Notes under the pieces: model-generated
Database searches by the model: none
Seen by the model: only the letters and a program-made list of their open reading frames with translations
Told to the model about the DNA's origin: nothing
Position numbers and translations under genes: made by a program
Assembly: GCF_020523825.1 (NCBI RefSeq)
Contig: NZ_JAJALK010000003.1
Span: forward strand, 556,713-620,712
Length of the DNA: 64,000 bases
Source of the DNA: Methylobacterium brachiatum
GTDB taxonomy: Bacteria; Pseudomonadota; Alphaproteobacteria; Rhizobiales; Beijerinckiaceae
Reading direction: 5' to 3'
In this document: piece after piece, positions 35,186 through 43,189 of the stretch
Numbering within the stretch: the stretch's first letter is position 1
Layout of the letters: each line of letters opens with the position of its first letter

Positions 35186-36061
35186 ATGTTCTTCATGTCT
35201 CGTCATCGCTGGACGCTGCTTCGGACGGCCGGGGCTGTCGCCCTGATGGTCGGCTGTGGCGGGATCCAGAGCTCCGAGGCGCAGACCACGCCGCCGCCCG
35301 CGGCCGGTACGGCGCGGTCGGGGCAAGTACCGCCGCCCCAGCCGAGCGGCGAACCGCAGCCCCGACAGACCCAGTCGCAGGAGCGCACCCCGGAGCAGCT
35401 TAGGCAGACGCCACCCCCGCAGCAAAGCGGCGCAGCCCGGCAGAACCAGCCGCAGGAGCGGGCTGCGGCCGCGGCCGAATCCGGTCGTCCGCCGGCCCAG
35501 CCGTACACGGTCGACGGCAGGCGGACCCCGTACGTCGCCGAGTACCTGCCGGACGGCCGGCTGGTGCGCCCGATCGGCTGGCGCGAGTGGCCGTTCATCG
35601 GCACGCCGCTGACGCCGAACCGGCTCAACCTACCGGAGGCGCCATTCCCGGAGTTTCACATCGTCTATGTCGAGCCGACTGCTTGGGAGCACTTCAAACG
35701 GACGGGAGAGTTCCGCGAAGGTACTGTGATCGTCAAGGAGCTCGTGCGCCAGCAGATCAACAGCACGACGGACCCGGCAAACGGCGCGATCACGGAATCG
35801 AGCGGCAAAGGCTATTTCATGGCAGAGTATGCCGGTCTCGAGGCGGCTGTGAAGGACTCGCGTCGCTTCGCGAACGAACCGGGTCAATGGGCCTACTTCT
35901 CCTTCGGTCACGTGCCCGAGGCACAATACGCCTCGGCGACCGAGGTAAAGGCCGTCGAGACCTGCAATGCCTGCCATGCTGCAAACGCCGGCCGGGATTT
36001 CGTATTCATTCAGCACTACCCGGTGCTGCGTGGCTTGCTGGAGCGCGTCGGCAAGAACTAG
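35186..36061 (+). CDS. Exported cytochrome P460-family protein, proline/glutamine-rich linker
   Basis: This 291-aa protein has an N-terminal hydrophobic leader with a lipobox-like MVGCG (Cys about 24), then a P/Q-rich low-complexity linker of about 80 residues. The C-terminal cytochrome P460 domain contains FHIVYVEPTAWEHFKRTGEFREGTVIVKEL and the haem c motif CNACHAANAGRDFVFIQHYPVLR. P460 proteins bind a cross-linked c-type haem and oxidise hydroxylamine, or bind NO in the cytochrome c'-beta branch. GGAGG lies upstream of ATG 35186. Paired with a second P460 gene 36 bp downstream. Confidence 0.82.
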   Translation: MFFMSRHRWTLLRTAGAVALMVGCGGIQSSEAQTTPPPAAGTARSGQVPPPQPSGEPQPRQTQSQERTPEQLRQTPPPQQSGAARQNQPQERAAAAAESGRPPAQPYTVDGRRTPYVAEYLPDGRLVRPIGWREWPFIGTPLTPNRLNLPEAPFPEFHIVYVEPTAWEHFKRTGEFREGTVIVKELVRQQINSTTDPANGAITESSGKGYFMAEYAGLEAAVKDSRRFANEPGQWAYFSFGHVPEAQYASATEVKAVETCNACHAANAGRDFVFIQHYPVLRGLLERVGKN

Positions 36062-36097
36062 GGGCCCAAGCGCTCGGCGTTGTCAGTGGAGGATCAT

Positions 36098-36694
36098 ATG
36101 TTCCGTCGCCGTCTTCCCTCGGCTACTCTTCTTCTAACCTGCGGAGCGACGCTCGCCGCGGCGACAGGCTTGCTCGCCCAACAGGTACGGTCCGCGAACG
36201 TTGCAGAAACCCCGAGGGCGTCGGTTGGGCTGGTCGACGTCGCCGGCACCATGCGTCTACCTCTCGACTATCGAGCGGCTTACCAGTTCCTCGGCACCTG
36301 GGCTGTCGCCTCCGATACCGTGCCAGGCTCGAAGGAGATGCATACGGTCTACGTCTCTCCGGGCGCGATCGACGAGTATCGAGCCAACGGCCGGTTCAAA
36401 AATGGCACCGTCTTGGTGAAGGAGGTGTTCAACGCCGAGAGCGAGGACATGACCACCGGCCGGGTGAGTCGGGCCGCCGGTCTAGCCGGTTGGTTCATGA
36501 TGGTGAAAGACGATCGCGGCAGCTACCCGGGCAATCCGCTTTGGGGTGACGGGTGGGGCTGGGCATGGTTCGACAAAGGGAGCCCGGACAAGACCAAGAC
36601 GCTCGACTATCGCCAGGAATGTCTGGGCTGCCACACCCCGGCGCAAGCCACCGACTGGCTGTACGTCAAAGGTTACCCAGTCCTTGCCCGCTGA
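36098..36694 (+). CDS. Exported cytochrome P460-family protein
   Basis: This 198-aa protein has a signal peptide (LPSATLLLTCGATLAAATGLLA), then LDYRAAYQFLGTWAVAS, the P460 core HTVYVSPGAIDEYRANGRFKNGTVLVKEVF, and the haem motif CLGCHTPAQATDWLYVKGYPVLAR at the very C-terminus. The start at 36098 follows GTGGAGG. It differs from its upstream neighbour by lacking the linker. Two adjacent diverged copies suggest duplication with specialised roles in NO or hydroxylamine handling. Confidence 0.85.
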   Translation: MFRRRLPSATLLLTCGATLAAATGLLAQQVRSANVAETPRASVGLVDVAGTMRLPLDYRAAYQFLGTWAVASDTVPGSKEMHTVYVSPGAIDEYRANGRFKNGTVLVKEVFNAESEDMTTGRVSRAAGLAGWFMMVKDDRGSYPGNPLWGDGWGWAWFDKGSPDKTKTLDYRQECLGCHTPAQATDWLYVKGYPVLAR

Positions 36695-37167
36695 GGCCAC
36701 GCTGCTGCTCGATCAAGCTGGATGGCACATCACGACGAAGCTCGCGGTTGTTGTCATCATCCTAGCGCCATTGCCCTCGACCTCTGCTGCGACGCCTGCA
36801 ACGGGCTCGTCGACTGATCCCCGCGCATCACCTCCATCAGCCTGAGCGAATGGGCCAGGCGCTCTGTTCACTAAGAGGTCCGAACAACCTGCCGCCGCGT
36901 GATCTCGTAAGTTTCATCTTTCTTATTTATTGGCAGGGGGCATTTATTGTCTTCGATTGATAAAACAAAAAATATCTAGTTAATGTATATCATAATTACA
37001 ATATCGATATATCACGGGACAAAAGTAATTATTTAATGTATCAAATTAACTAAAGCAATATGCAATACTCGTTGCTGGAATTTATCCAGACGTGCATGCA
37101 AAGTCCTCTCCGAAAAAATTGAGAATCCTGCTGCAGCCGTCGCTTCGGTGTGGAGTGTCAGAAAAAT
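36695..37167. other. Gene-free stretch with an AT-rich island
   Basis: No gene is supported. From about 36915 to 37075 the sequence becomes strikingly AT-rich (ATTGATAAAACAAAAAATAT and similar), against a GC-rich genome. It lies between the convergent 3' ends of the second P460 gene and an AraC gene, so it is not an obvious promoter. It could be a recombination scar, a silenced foreign remnant or a bent-DNA site. Confidence 0.5.
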
Positions 37168-38079
37168 TCACGAGAGCCGCTCCCGTCGATATGCACTCGG
37201 CGTACAACCAATCTGCTTGCGAAACCTGGTCGCGAAGTGCTGCGAGGAGTGGAATCCGCACGCAAAGGCGACCTCGGTGATCGAGCGGCGCGGATCGAGC
37301 AGCATTTCGCACGCGCGTTCGATACGACGGCGCATGAGCCAACGGTGGGGAGGCAAACCCGTTGCCTTGGCAACAAGAGTCGTGAGCTTGCGTGGAGATA
37401 GCTGCGCCGCGCGAGCCACGTCCACCAGCCTGATATCGTCGGCCCAACGCGATTCCATGTACTCGATCGCCCTTCCGACGGCGGGATCGAAACGGCTACG
37501 GCGCGGACCGAGGGATTCCCAACGGACTGCGCCGTTCATGGACGAGTGCTGCCGAAGAAGATGGACCGCAACCTCCAGTCCCAACGTATCGATGCGAAGA
37601 CGCGATAAAGGTCGAGCCATGCGCATTTCAGCCAGCATCTCGACTTCAAGGCGACGAAGTTGCCAGTCAGGAACGGCTCTGGGGTCAATCGATCCTGTTG
37701 GCGCAGCAGACGAAACTGAATCCCCGGACTCGACTATATCGCCAAGCGACGGTTCAGGTACGTAGATATTCAGGGTGCGAAATCCGCCGATCGGAAGCCG
37801 CGGGTGTTCATCTAGACACACCAAGTAAATGCTACTTAGTGATTTTTGAGTATGAAATTGATAATTATCGTCTTGCAAAATGTCGCAGTCGAATGTGCAG
37901 AACCGAAGTGTCAAGTCATGGTGCTCGCGGTTCGGCTCGGCCCAAGGCTTCCAAGCCTCATCGTCGTTGCGCGTCTGGAACGCCACGGATTCGGTGTACT
38001 CTGCTCGTCCCTTCGGCCGCTTGACTGGTTGGCTATCCCGGCCTTGTGCCAAAAGGGCGATGATCGCCGGCGTGTTCAC
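37168..38079 (-). CDS. AraC-family transcriptional regulator
   Basis: This 303-aa protein has a poorly conserved N-terminal sensor and a C-terminal AraC HTH_18 domain (IRLVDVARAAQLSPRKLTTLVAKATG; SITEVAFACGFHSSQHFATRFRKQIGCTPSAYRRERL). The start is GTG at 38079. The N-terminal 170 residues resemble the AraC group with a cupin-like start but I cannot name a ligand. Upstream lies a 46-codon remnant of a CMD gene, and further the intact CMD/DUF417 genes. Confidence 0.85.
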   Translation of the reverse strand: MNTPAIIALLAQGRDSQPVKRPKGRAEYTESVAFQTRNDDEAWKPWAEPNREHHDLTLRFCTFDCDILQDDNYQFHTQKSLSSIYLVCLDEHPRLPIGGFRTLNIYVPEPSLGDIVESGDSVSSAAPTGSIDPRAVPDWQLRRLEVEMLAEMRMARPLSRLRIDTLGLEVAVHLLRQHSSMNGAVRWESLGPRRSRFDPAVGRAIEYMESRWADDIRLVDVARAAQLSPRKLTTLVAKATGLPPHRWLMRRRIERACEMLLDPRRSITEVAFACGFHSSQHFATRFRKQIGCTPSAYRRERLS

Positions 38080-38216
38080 GAGCAGTCCCCCCTCCGATCC
38101 GGGCGCCCATAGTTCAGCGCACGCGGCACGAAGCCGAGCGCCTGTTCGACGTCGGCGAGCACCACCTTCGAAGCTCCGGAGCAGAGGTCGGTAGTATGGA
38201 CGGTGAACTGGATCAT
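38076..38216 (-). pseudogene. CMD/AhpD-like protein, 5' remnant
   Basis: From ATG 38216 the minus strand encodes MIQFTVHTTDLCSGASKVV, then ADVEQALGFVPRALNYG, before diverging and stopping after 46 codons. FTVHTT...ALGFVP is the N-terminal signature of carboxymuconolactone-decarboxylase/alkylhydroperoxidase proteins similar to the one at 38560. The remainder is missing and the AraC gene begins at its end. The 340 bp on the other side (38217-38559) hold nothing I can support. Confidence 0.5.
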
Positions 38217-38559
38217 AACGGGGTCTTCCGGCGATCTTGGGCGGGGGCGTGGATCGCCCGGAACGGCCGCTAGTGCACAGACGCCAACGAACGCACCACG
38301 TGCCTGTCCGTTAACTTGCTGCTATCGATGCGAAAACGGCGCTGCCTTGTGTACGCTTTGTCGGCGTCAGAGCACTAGCTGGACCTCGTCATACGATCGG
38401 AGAACGCAGCGCGTCGGGCTGGAGCGCTCTCCGCCGAAATGAATGACGGTCCGGTTAAAGAGAGTGCGTCGAAACGGAGCTCATGCGCCCCACGGCGGTG
38501 ATCCGCACTCCCACGACGGAGCCAGAGCCCATGTGCCGAGGCTCCGGCTCCGCTCGACG

Positions 38560-39111
38560 TCAGCCCGCGATGCGCGTGGCAGGCCCGATATGCGGGAAGT
38601 CGACCTCGGTCTTGAACACCTCGTTGACGTAGTTGGTCAGCACGTTGACCGCGACATGAAGCACGATCTCGACGATCTGCGCGTCCGTGTAACCGACCCT
38701 GCGCAAAGCCGCGAGGTCGTCCTCAGCGACATCGGCGCGGGTGACCGCGATCTTGCGGGCGAAGTTGACCGCCACATCCGCGCGGGCGTCGGTCGAGCGG
38801 CCTGTGCGGTTGGCCGCGATCTCCGCCTCATCCAGCTTGCGGTGCTTGGCGAGCGCCGTGTGGGCGGCGTTGCAGTAGTCGCAGCCGTTGACGTTCGCAA
38901 TGGCCAGCGCGATGCGCTCGCGCGTCGCGGGATCGAGCGTACCCCGTGCGAGAGCACCGGAGAAGGCCAGCACGCCTTCCAGGCCGGCCGAGCTCTGCGC
39001 GAGGACCTTGTGAAGGTTCGGTACGACACCGAGCTGCGTTCTCACACCCTCAAGCAGATCTTTGACGCTACCGGTCGCCGTGACCGGGTCGATGGAAGCG
39101 ATGCGTTGCAT
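38560..39111 (-). CDS. AhpD-like carboxymuconolactone decarboxylase family protein
   Basis: This 183-aa protein shows LGVVPNLHKVLAQSSAGLEG, the redox motif NVNGCDYCNAAHTALAK (CXXC...H) and a C-terminal VEIVLHVAVNVLTNYVNEVF. It is a peroxidase-related AhpD-like protein that uses its CXXC pair against hydroperoxides. ATG 39111 is preferred, with AGGAG 8 bp upstream. An ATG 15 bp earlier has no such site. It follows the DUF417 gene by 45 bp and is probably cotranscribed with it. Confidence 0.87.
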   Translation of the reverse strand: MQRIASIDPVTATGSVKDLLEGVRTQLGVVPNLHKVLAQSSAGLEGVLAFSGALARGTLDPATRERIALAIANVNGCDYCNAAHTALAKHRKLDEAEIAANRTGRSTDARADVAVNFARKIAVTRADVAEDDLAALRRVGYTDAQIVEIVLHVAVNVLTNYVNEVFKTEVDFPHIGPATRIAG

Positions 39112-39156
39112 GGTGGGTCTCCTCATTAATGGTCGGTATCCGAGGCCGGCGACAAA

Positions 39157-39684
39157 TCAGTCGCGACGGTGACGGATCGCCTTGAGCGAGTCGGCGGCAA
39201 TCCAAAGCGAAATGGCGAGCAGGCCGACATCCTTGAGGAGGAACTGACCGATCGACACCGAGATGGCGGGGAAGCCGAGCTCCGGCGCGGCGACACCGGG
39301 CGTCGACGCCATAAAGCTCAGGGTCGTGACGAAGAGGCCGGCCGACAGGAGACCGCCGAGCGCGGAGAGCTTGGGGTTGACGAGCCGCGCGGCGACGAGG
39401 GCGCCGATGCTGAGTTCGAGCACGCCGAGGAAAGCCGAGAAGCCACGCACGCTGAAGATGCTGTAGAACCAGCTCAACAGCGGGCTGTTGCCGACCAGCG
39501 GAACCAGTCCTTCCGCTTCATAGGCTGTAAACTTCATTCCCCCGAACCAAGCGTAGATGACGGCGAGCGAACCGTAGAGCGCCGCTCGGGTCAGGTGATC
39601 CCCGTACCGCTCGATCGCAGTCAAAGCCGGACCGACTTCGACAAAGGCGCCGCTTCGGCCGGAAACAAGAGAGTGATTGGACAT
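39157..39684 (-). CDS. DUF417 (YkgB/RclC-like) membrane protein
   Basis: This 175-aa protein has four hydrophobic segments (AALYGSLAVIYAWFGGMKF, FLGVLELSIGALVAARL, LGGLLSAGLFVTTLSFM, LKDVGLLAISLWIA) and the DUF417 signature motifs GGMKFTAYEAEGLVPLVGNSP and SFMASTPG. E. coli RclC (YkgB) belongs here and helps resist reactive chlorine species. With the adjacent AhpD-like gene and a small exported protein it forms a likely oxidant-defence operon, divergent from a MarR regulator. Confidence 0.87.
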   Translation of the reverse strand: MSNHSLVSGRSGAFVEVGPALTAIERYGDHLTRAALYGSLAVIYAWFGGMKFTAYEAEGLVPLVGNSPLLSWFYSIFSVRGFSAFLGVLELSIGALVAARLVNPKLSALGGLLSAGLFVTTLSFMASTPGVAAPELGFPAISVSIGQFLLKDVGLLAISLWIAADSLKAIRHRRD

Positions 39685-39763
39685 GGGAATCGAGCTTTCT
39701 ATTGCGAAGTTGTGCCGGCGGAGACGAGATGCACCTTCGCCGTCCAGGAGAGGGTACGACGCA

Positions 39764-40072
39764 TCACCGCGCCGGAACTTCAAAGCGGGCGCCCCGGACG
39801 TCGATGGCTCGCGTCGGGTTCCGAGCCGTCGATGCCGTGGTCGCAGGCTGTCCGGAAGAGGCGGTGTAGGCGGTGGTCCGACCGTTGCTGCGCAACGGGG
39901 CAGGGCCCGCGCCGTTCGGGGCGGCGGGCGTGATCTCCCGGGGGTCGATCTCCGGCGCGACGAATTCGTGGCCCCAGGCGGTGAAGGTGCGGCTCTGCTG
40001 GGCCGCGGCCGGCAGCGTGGTGGCGGTCAAGGCAAACGCGACCGTGAACGCTGACATCGTGCGCATGAACAT
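39764..40072 (-). CDS. Small exported protein of unknown function
   Basis: This 102-aa protein has a Sec signal peptide (AFTVAFALTATTLPAAAQQS) and a mature region with RTFTAWGHEFVAPEIDPREITPA, then a low-complexity G/T/A-rich stretch and RAIDVRGARFEVPAR. Two similar short strands (AWGHEFVAPE and VRGARFEVPA) look like an internal repeat. It is the first gene of the DUF417-CMD operon and is divergent from the marR gene. Family not recognised. Confidence 0.65.
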   Translation of the reverse strand: MFMRTMSAFTVAFALTATTLPAAAQQSRTFTAWGHEFVAPEIDPREITPAAPNGAGPAPLRSNGRTTAYTASSGQPATTASTARNPTRAIDVRGARFEVPAR

Positions 40073-40240
40073 CTTGGATCTCCGTCGAGCCTGAGCGGGT
40101 CTCTGCCGCGATTGATTCGAGGCGGCGAATGGCGCCGCTCGTTGAACAAGTTTTATATAAAACCATTTTCGTCCGCGGCACGTGCGCCGGCGCACATGAT
40201 GTGATATCAAACTTCTTGGAGGTCCGGCTCGGCGGCTCGC

Positions 40241-40756
40241 ATGAGCGCTCGCTCGATCTATATCCTAGAACCAGCTTCCGTTTGGAACCACGACGTGCCC
40301 TCGTCCTTCAAGCTGACCCCCGTCGCGGCTGCAGCCATCGAGCAGGCATGCATCTGCGTCGCCGTCCAGCGCGCCGCCCGCGTGATCGGGCGCGAGTTCG
40401 ACGCGGCGTTCCGAGCCGTCGGTCTTTCGAACTGGCAGTTCACACTTCTCACCGTGCTCGCCTGTGCTGACGGACCGACGATGCGTGAATTGGCCGATGA
40501 GCTTGCCCTCGATAAAAGCACGCTCACGGCCAACATCAAGCTGCTCGAGCGGCGTGGGTTGATCACGATCGAACCCGATCCGGACGATCGGCGTGCCCGG
40601 CGCGTTCACCTAACAGAGGTGGGCCGTGCCCGTCTCGACGAAACCGTTCCACTGTGGGAGCACATGCAGGCGGAGTGTTTGGCTCGTCTCGGCGAGGCAA
40701 ATGCGGGCTCGCTTCGCCGAGCATTGGCGAAGTTGGCGGACCGTGATCAAGTCTGA
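40241..40756 (+). CDS. MarR-family transcriptional regulator
   Basis: This 171-aa winged-helix protein shows VGLSNWQFTLLTVLACADGPTMRELADELALDKSTLTANIKLLERRGLI and DPDDRRARRVHLTEVGRARL, the MarR DNA-binding core. It is divergent from the exported protein/DUF417/AhpD-like operon with about 170 bp between them, and is a natural candidate for its oxidant- or phenolic-responsive repressor. An internal ATG or GTG start is possible because the first 20 residues are outside the family core. Confidence 0.85.
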   Translation: MSARSIYILEPASVWNHDVPSSFKLTPVAAAAIEQACICVAVQRAARVIGREFDAAFRAVGLSNWQFTLLTVLACADGPTMRELADELALDKSTLTANIKLLERRGLITIEPDPDDRRARRVHLTEVGRARLDETVPLWEHMQAECLARLGEANAGSLRRALAKLADRDQV

Positions 40757-41202
40757 ACCCAAGTAGGCCGTCCGTATGGTCGTTGTCGATACTTGCATGA
40801 GTCGGGCTGTACGCGTCGAGAAGCTGACACGCTTGTCCCGCGGCGATGGCTGCGACCAGCTCCCCGAAGCGATCCCATTCGATCTATGTCGAGGGCGAGT
40901 GCGGAACGAACCGTGTGTTCGGAATCGACGATGATTGACCGTGCAGCACTCCGCAGCCGATGCCCGGCGATCGTCGGCTCTACGCCACGAGCCGACCCAT
41001 CGAACAGCGAAACCGGCAGCGTGTCCTCGAGCGCACGAATTCGACGGCTCACTACGGACGCCGGCGATCCGAGTACCTCGGCGGCGCACCGAATGCTTCC
41101 AAGCTCGTTGACCTGAAGCGCGATATGCAACGATACGAGATCAATCGGGGTGGCTTCAAGCCGGCCTCCCGATCGCACGGTGCTTCCAGCCCGACGAGCC
41201 AA
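40747..41202 (-). pseudogene. LysR-family regulator, N-terminal remnant with frameshift
   Basis: The minus strand encodes a LysR HTH: SLHIALQVNELGSIRCAAEV, then VVSRRIRALEDTLPVSLFDG, then GHRLRSAARSIIVDSEHTV. After about residue 107 the frame turns into arginine/serine-rich nonsense. A neighbouring frame then encodes EWDRFGELVAAIAAGQACQL, which looks like coding sequence shifted by an indel near 40885. The ligand-binding domain is missing. Its tail overlaps the end of the convergent marR gene. Confidence 0.6.
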
Positions 41203-41206
41203 AGCG

Positions 41207-42055
41207 TCATCCGATCCGAGCGGGGCTCAGCCCCACGTCCTCCGCGGACCGGCCGGCTCGATTTGGCAGGTCGCTATCGCCGGCGGCCGGCATTAGGGCG
41301 AAAATCCGTGCGGGAAAGCCCGCGCTCTGCTTCATCTTTGGCCAACTCGCGACCGGCAGACAGCCGCACATGTGCACCTGATCGAGATTGACCGTCAGCT
41401 CGACCTGCCGGCGGGGCAATCCGAGAGCGTAGGCTTCCAAGAACACGGCGCCTCCGCTGACGATCACGTCCGGGTCGGTATCGGTGGTGTCATACCCGGA
41501 AGCGGTGATGTCTCGTTCCTCATGCACGTAGGCAGGAACGTCGCGGCTCCAGCCGGGAAGTGGCACATGCCGGCCACATGCCGGTTCAGCATGCCCTCCT
41601 GGCTGGGCCAGCGACGCGACCAGTCGGTCCGCGGCGCGACGAAGGCGCCCGCCGGCATGGGTCCGTTGTGTCCTTCCCAGGCTCGGACATCCTCAAGCCT
41701 CGCACGGTAATCCGGATCGGTTACCGTGTGCTCGCCGATGATCGACACGACGAGCGGAAAGACCAGCTCTGCACCGCTATCCGATGCAGGAAGCGGGGGA
41801 CCCGCACGAACTGAGCTGGCGGGTCGACATGCGCGCCCCACTGGCCCTGCAATCGCCACTCCTCGGCAAGGAAGCCGTGTTTCTTGCTGCCCACGCCGGG
41901 ATCTTGGTGGTAGATCACCGTCCGCTGCGCCGGGGCGAAGCTCGAGCGGTGGAGAATGTCCACGTCGAAGGCATGCGCCAGGTCCCCCAGCGCGCCGCAC
42001 GCAGTTGCGGCAGCAGCGCCCAGAGATCCTCGACCGAATGCGGGTCGTGCCCCAT
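41207..42055 (-). pseudogene. Cyclase family protein (kynurenine-formamidase-like) in three frames
   Basis: Homology to the metal-dependent cyclase/formamidase family is split over three reading frames. Frame 1 (42055 to about 41805) has DLAHAFDVDILHRSSF and the metal motif QGQWGAHVDPPAQF. Frame 2 (about 41805-41563) has VTDPDYRARLEDVRAWEGHNGP and WSRRWPSQEG. Frame 3 (about 41563-41207) has PGWSRDVPAYVHEERDI then QVELTVNLDQV. Two indels therefore break it. The ATG at 42055 overlaps the stop of the cupin gene, so it was the second gene of a cupin-cyclase operon. Confidence 0.8.
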
Positions 42056-42423
42056 CAGGCGACCCGGCCGAGCTCGCGAATGGTGTGCTCATTCTCGACG
42101 TTGCCGGTGTTCAGCGTGGTGTTCGGCTCCAACAGCACGACATGGCACTCGTCGGTGAGCGCCTCCGGCAAGTGCTCGGTCCCGTGAGGGACGATGATGA
42201 ACTCGCCCGGATCGAGATCAAGCGCCGGCCGGTCGCGGAAGCTCATTCGCAACCGACCCTCGACGACGAGGAAGAGTTCGTCCTCCTGGTCGTGCTGGTG
42301 CCAGTGAAAGGAACCCCTAAACTTGGCGAGCTTGACCTGAAAGTCGCCCAGGTCGCCGGCGATCTTGGGGCTCCAGTGGTCCGAGAACGTGCTGAACGCC
42401 TTCGCGAGGTTGACCTTGTCCAT
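42055..42423 (-). CDS. Cupin domain protein
   Basis: This 122-aa small cupin has metal-ligand motif 1 in FHWHQHDQEDELFLVVEG and motif 2 in PGEFIIVPHGTEHLPEA. It starts with MDKVNLAKAFSTFSDHWSPK, typical of the single-domain cupins often found next to kynurenine formamidase-like cyclases and regulators. It could be a metal-binding isomerase or dioxygenase, or an effector-binding protein. It is intact although both neighbours on this strand are broken. Confidence 0.85.
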   Translation of the reverse strand: MDKVNLAKAFSTFSDHWSPKIAGDLGDFQVKLAKFRGSFHWHQHDQEDELFLVVEGRLRMSFRDRPALDLDPGEFIIVPHGTEHLPEALTDECHVVLLEPNTTLNTGNVENEHTIRELGRVA

Positions 42424-42429
42424 GATGTC

Positions 42430-42870
42430 GCTCCTTGCTGTGGAGGGCTCTTGTTGCAGCCCCACGCGGCCGCGAGCGCAGCCCGGATGGCCTCGAACTG
42501 GTCGGCGAGCGCGGACGATTGGGCCTGGAAGACGCCATCCAACACTGCCGTGCCGACCGTGAACGCGACGGCCCCCGCGCATAGGGCCTCTATCACCCGC
42601 TCGGGCCGATCGATCAAGCCCGCGACGACCACCGGTTCGGCACGGTGTCGAGGCCGCGTTGCCCGCCTTGCGCAGCAGGCTCTAGGACGTGAACGCCGAG
42701 GACGCTCCGTGCACCTTGTCGCGCAGCATCGGAGCGGCGAGCGCGTCACGAGGTGGCATCGCCCCCCCTTCAAGCCTCGACCCGGATCGCGGCGGGTCCG
42801 GCCTCGAACCGGCCGACGATGGCGGCCTGTGCGAAGCCCGTGTCGGGCTCGGAATAAATTGGCACCGAAA
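42430..42870 (-). pseudogene. Decayed genes: TIM-barrel C-terminus and an unidentified small protein
   Basis: On the minus strand, PVVVAGLIDRPERVIEALCA then AVAFTVGTAVLDGVF (about 42640-42440) reads like the last strands and phosphate-binding loop of a TIM-barrel enzyme, but no N-terminal part follows in frame. Further upstream, IYSEPDTGFAQAAIVGRF then AGPAAIRVEA (about 42870-42770) looks like the end of another coding sequence. Stops and frame changes separate them. I read this as decaying host DNA next to the transposon; identities are tentative. Confidence 0.4.
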
Positions 42871-42915
42871 TAATCTGAGCTCTCAAGCGATCTCACCGCC
42901 GACGACACTCTTATT

Positions 42916-43047
42916 CTGTCACCGAATGCCGGCGAATTGACACCAAAAAGCAGTTCGAACAAATATTCTGACACTGGATCGACCGCACGATAGCTCCTCA
43001 TTGACAGGGTGAAAGCCAGCTTTATTGAACCGACCGATAGACACCGA
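42916..43047 (+). repeat. Array of TTGACACC-like repeats, candidate transposon end (TnsB sites)
   Basis: Related sequences recur at about 21-37-bp spacing in one orientation: CTGTCACCGAA (42916), TTGACACCAAAA (42937), CTGACACTGG (42968), TTGACAGGG (43001) and TAGACACCGA (43038). A further look-alike, TTGGCACCGAAA, lies at 42859. Tn7-like ends carry several transposase-binding sites of this kind beyond the transposition genes. The array is about 140 bp before the winged-helix gene and 450 bp beyond tniQ. Repeats are read directly; their role is inferred. Confidence 0.5.
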
Positions 43048-43189
43048 GCGCAGAACGGTTAAACAGCTGTAGCTACGCACGCTCTAGCCAGATTTCGGAC
43101 ATATGGATTCGGCGCGGCGAGCCTGTTCACATCACGACTCCGCACCTGATGTTGCAGCAGTTGAGAGACTGATTTCGAGGGAGTGGGAC

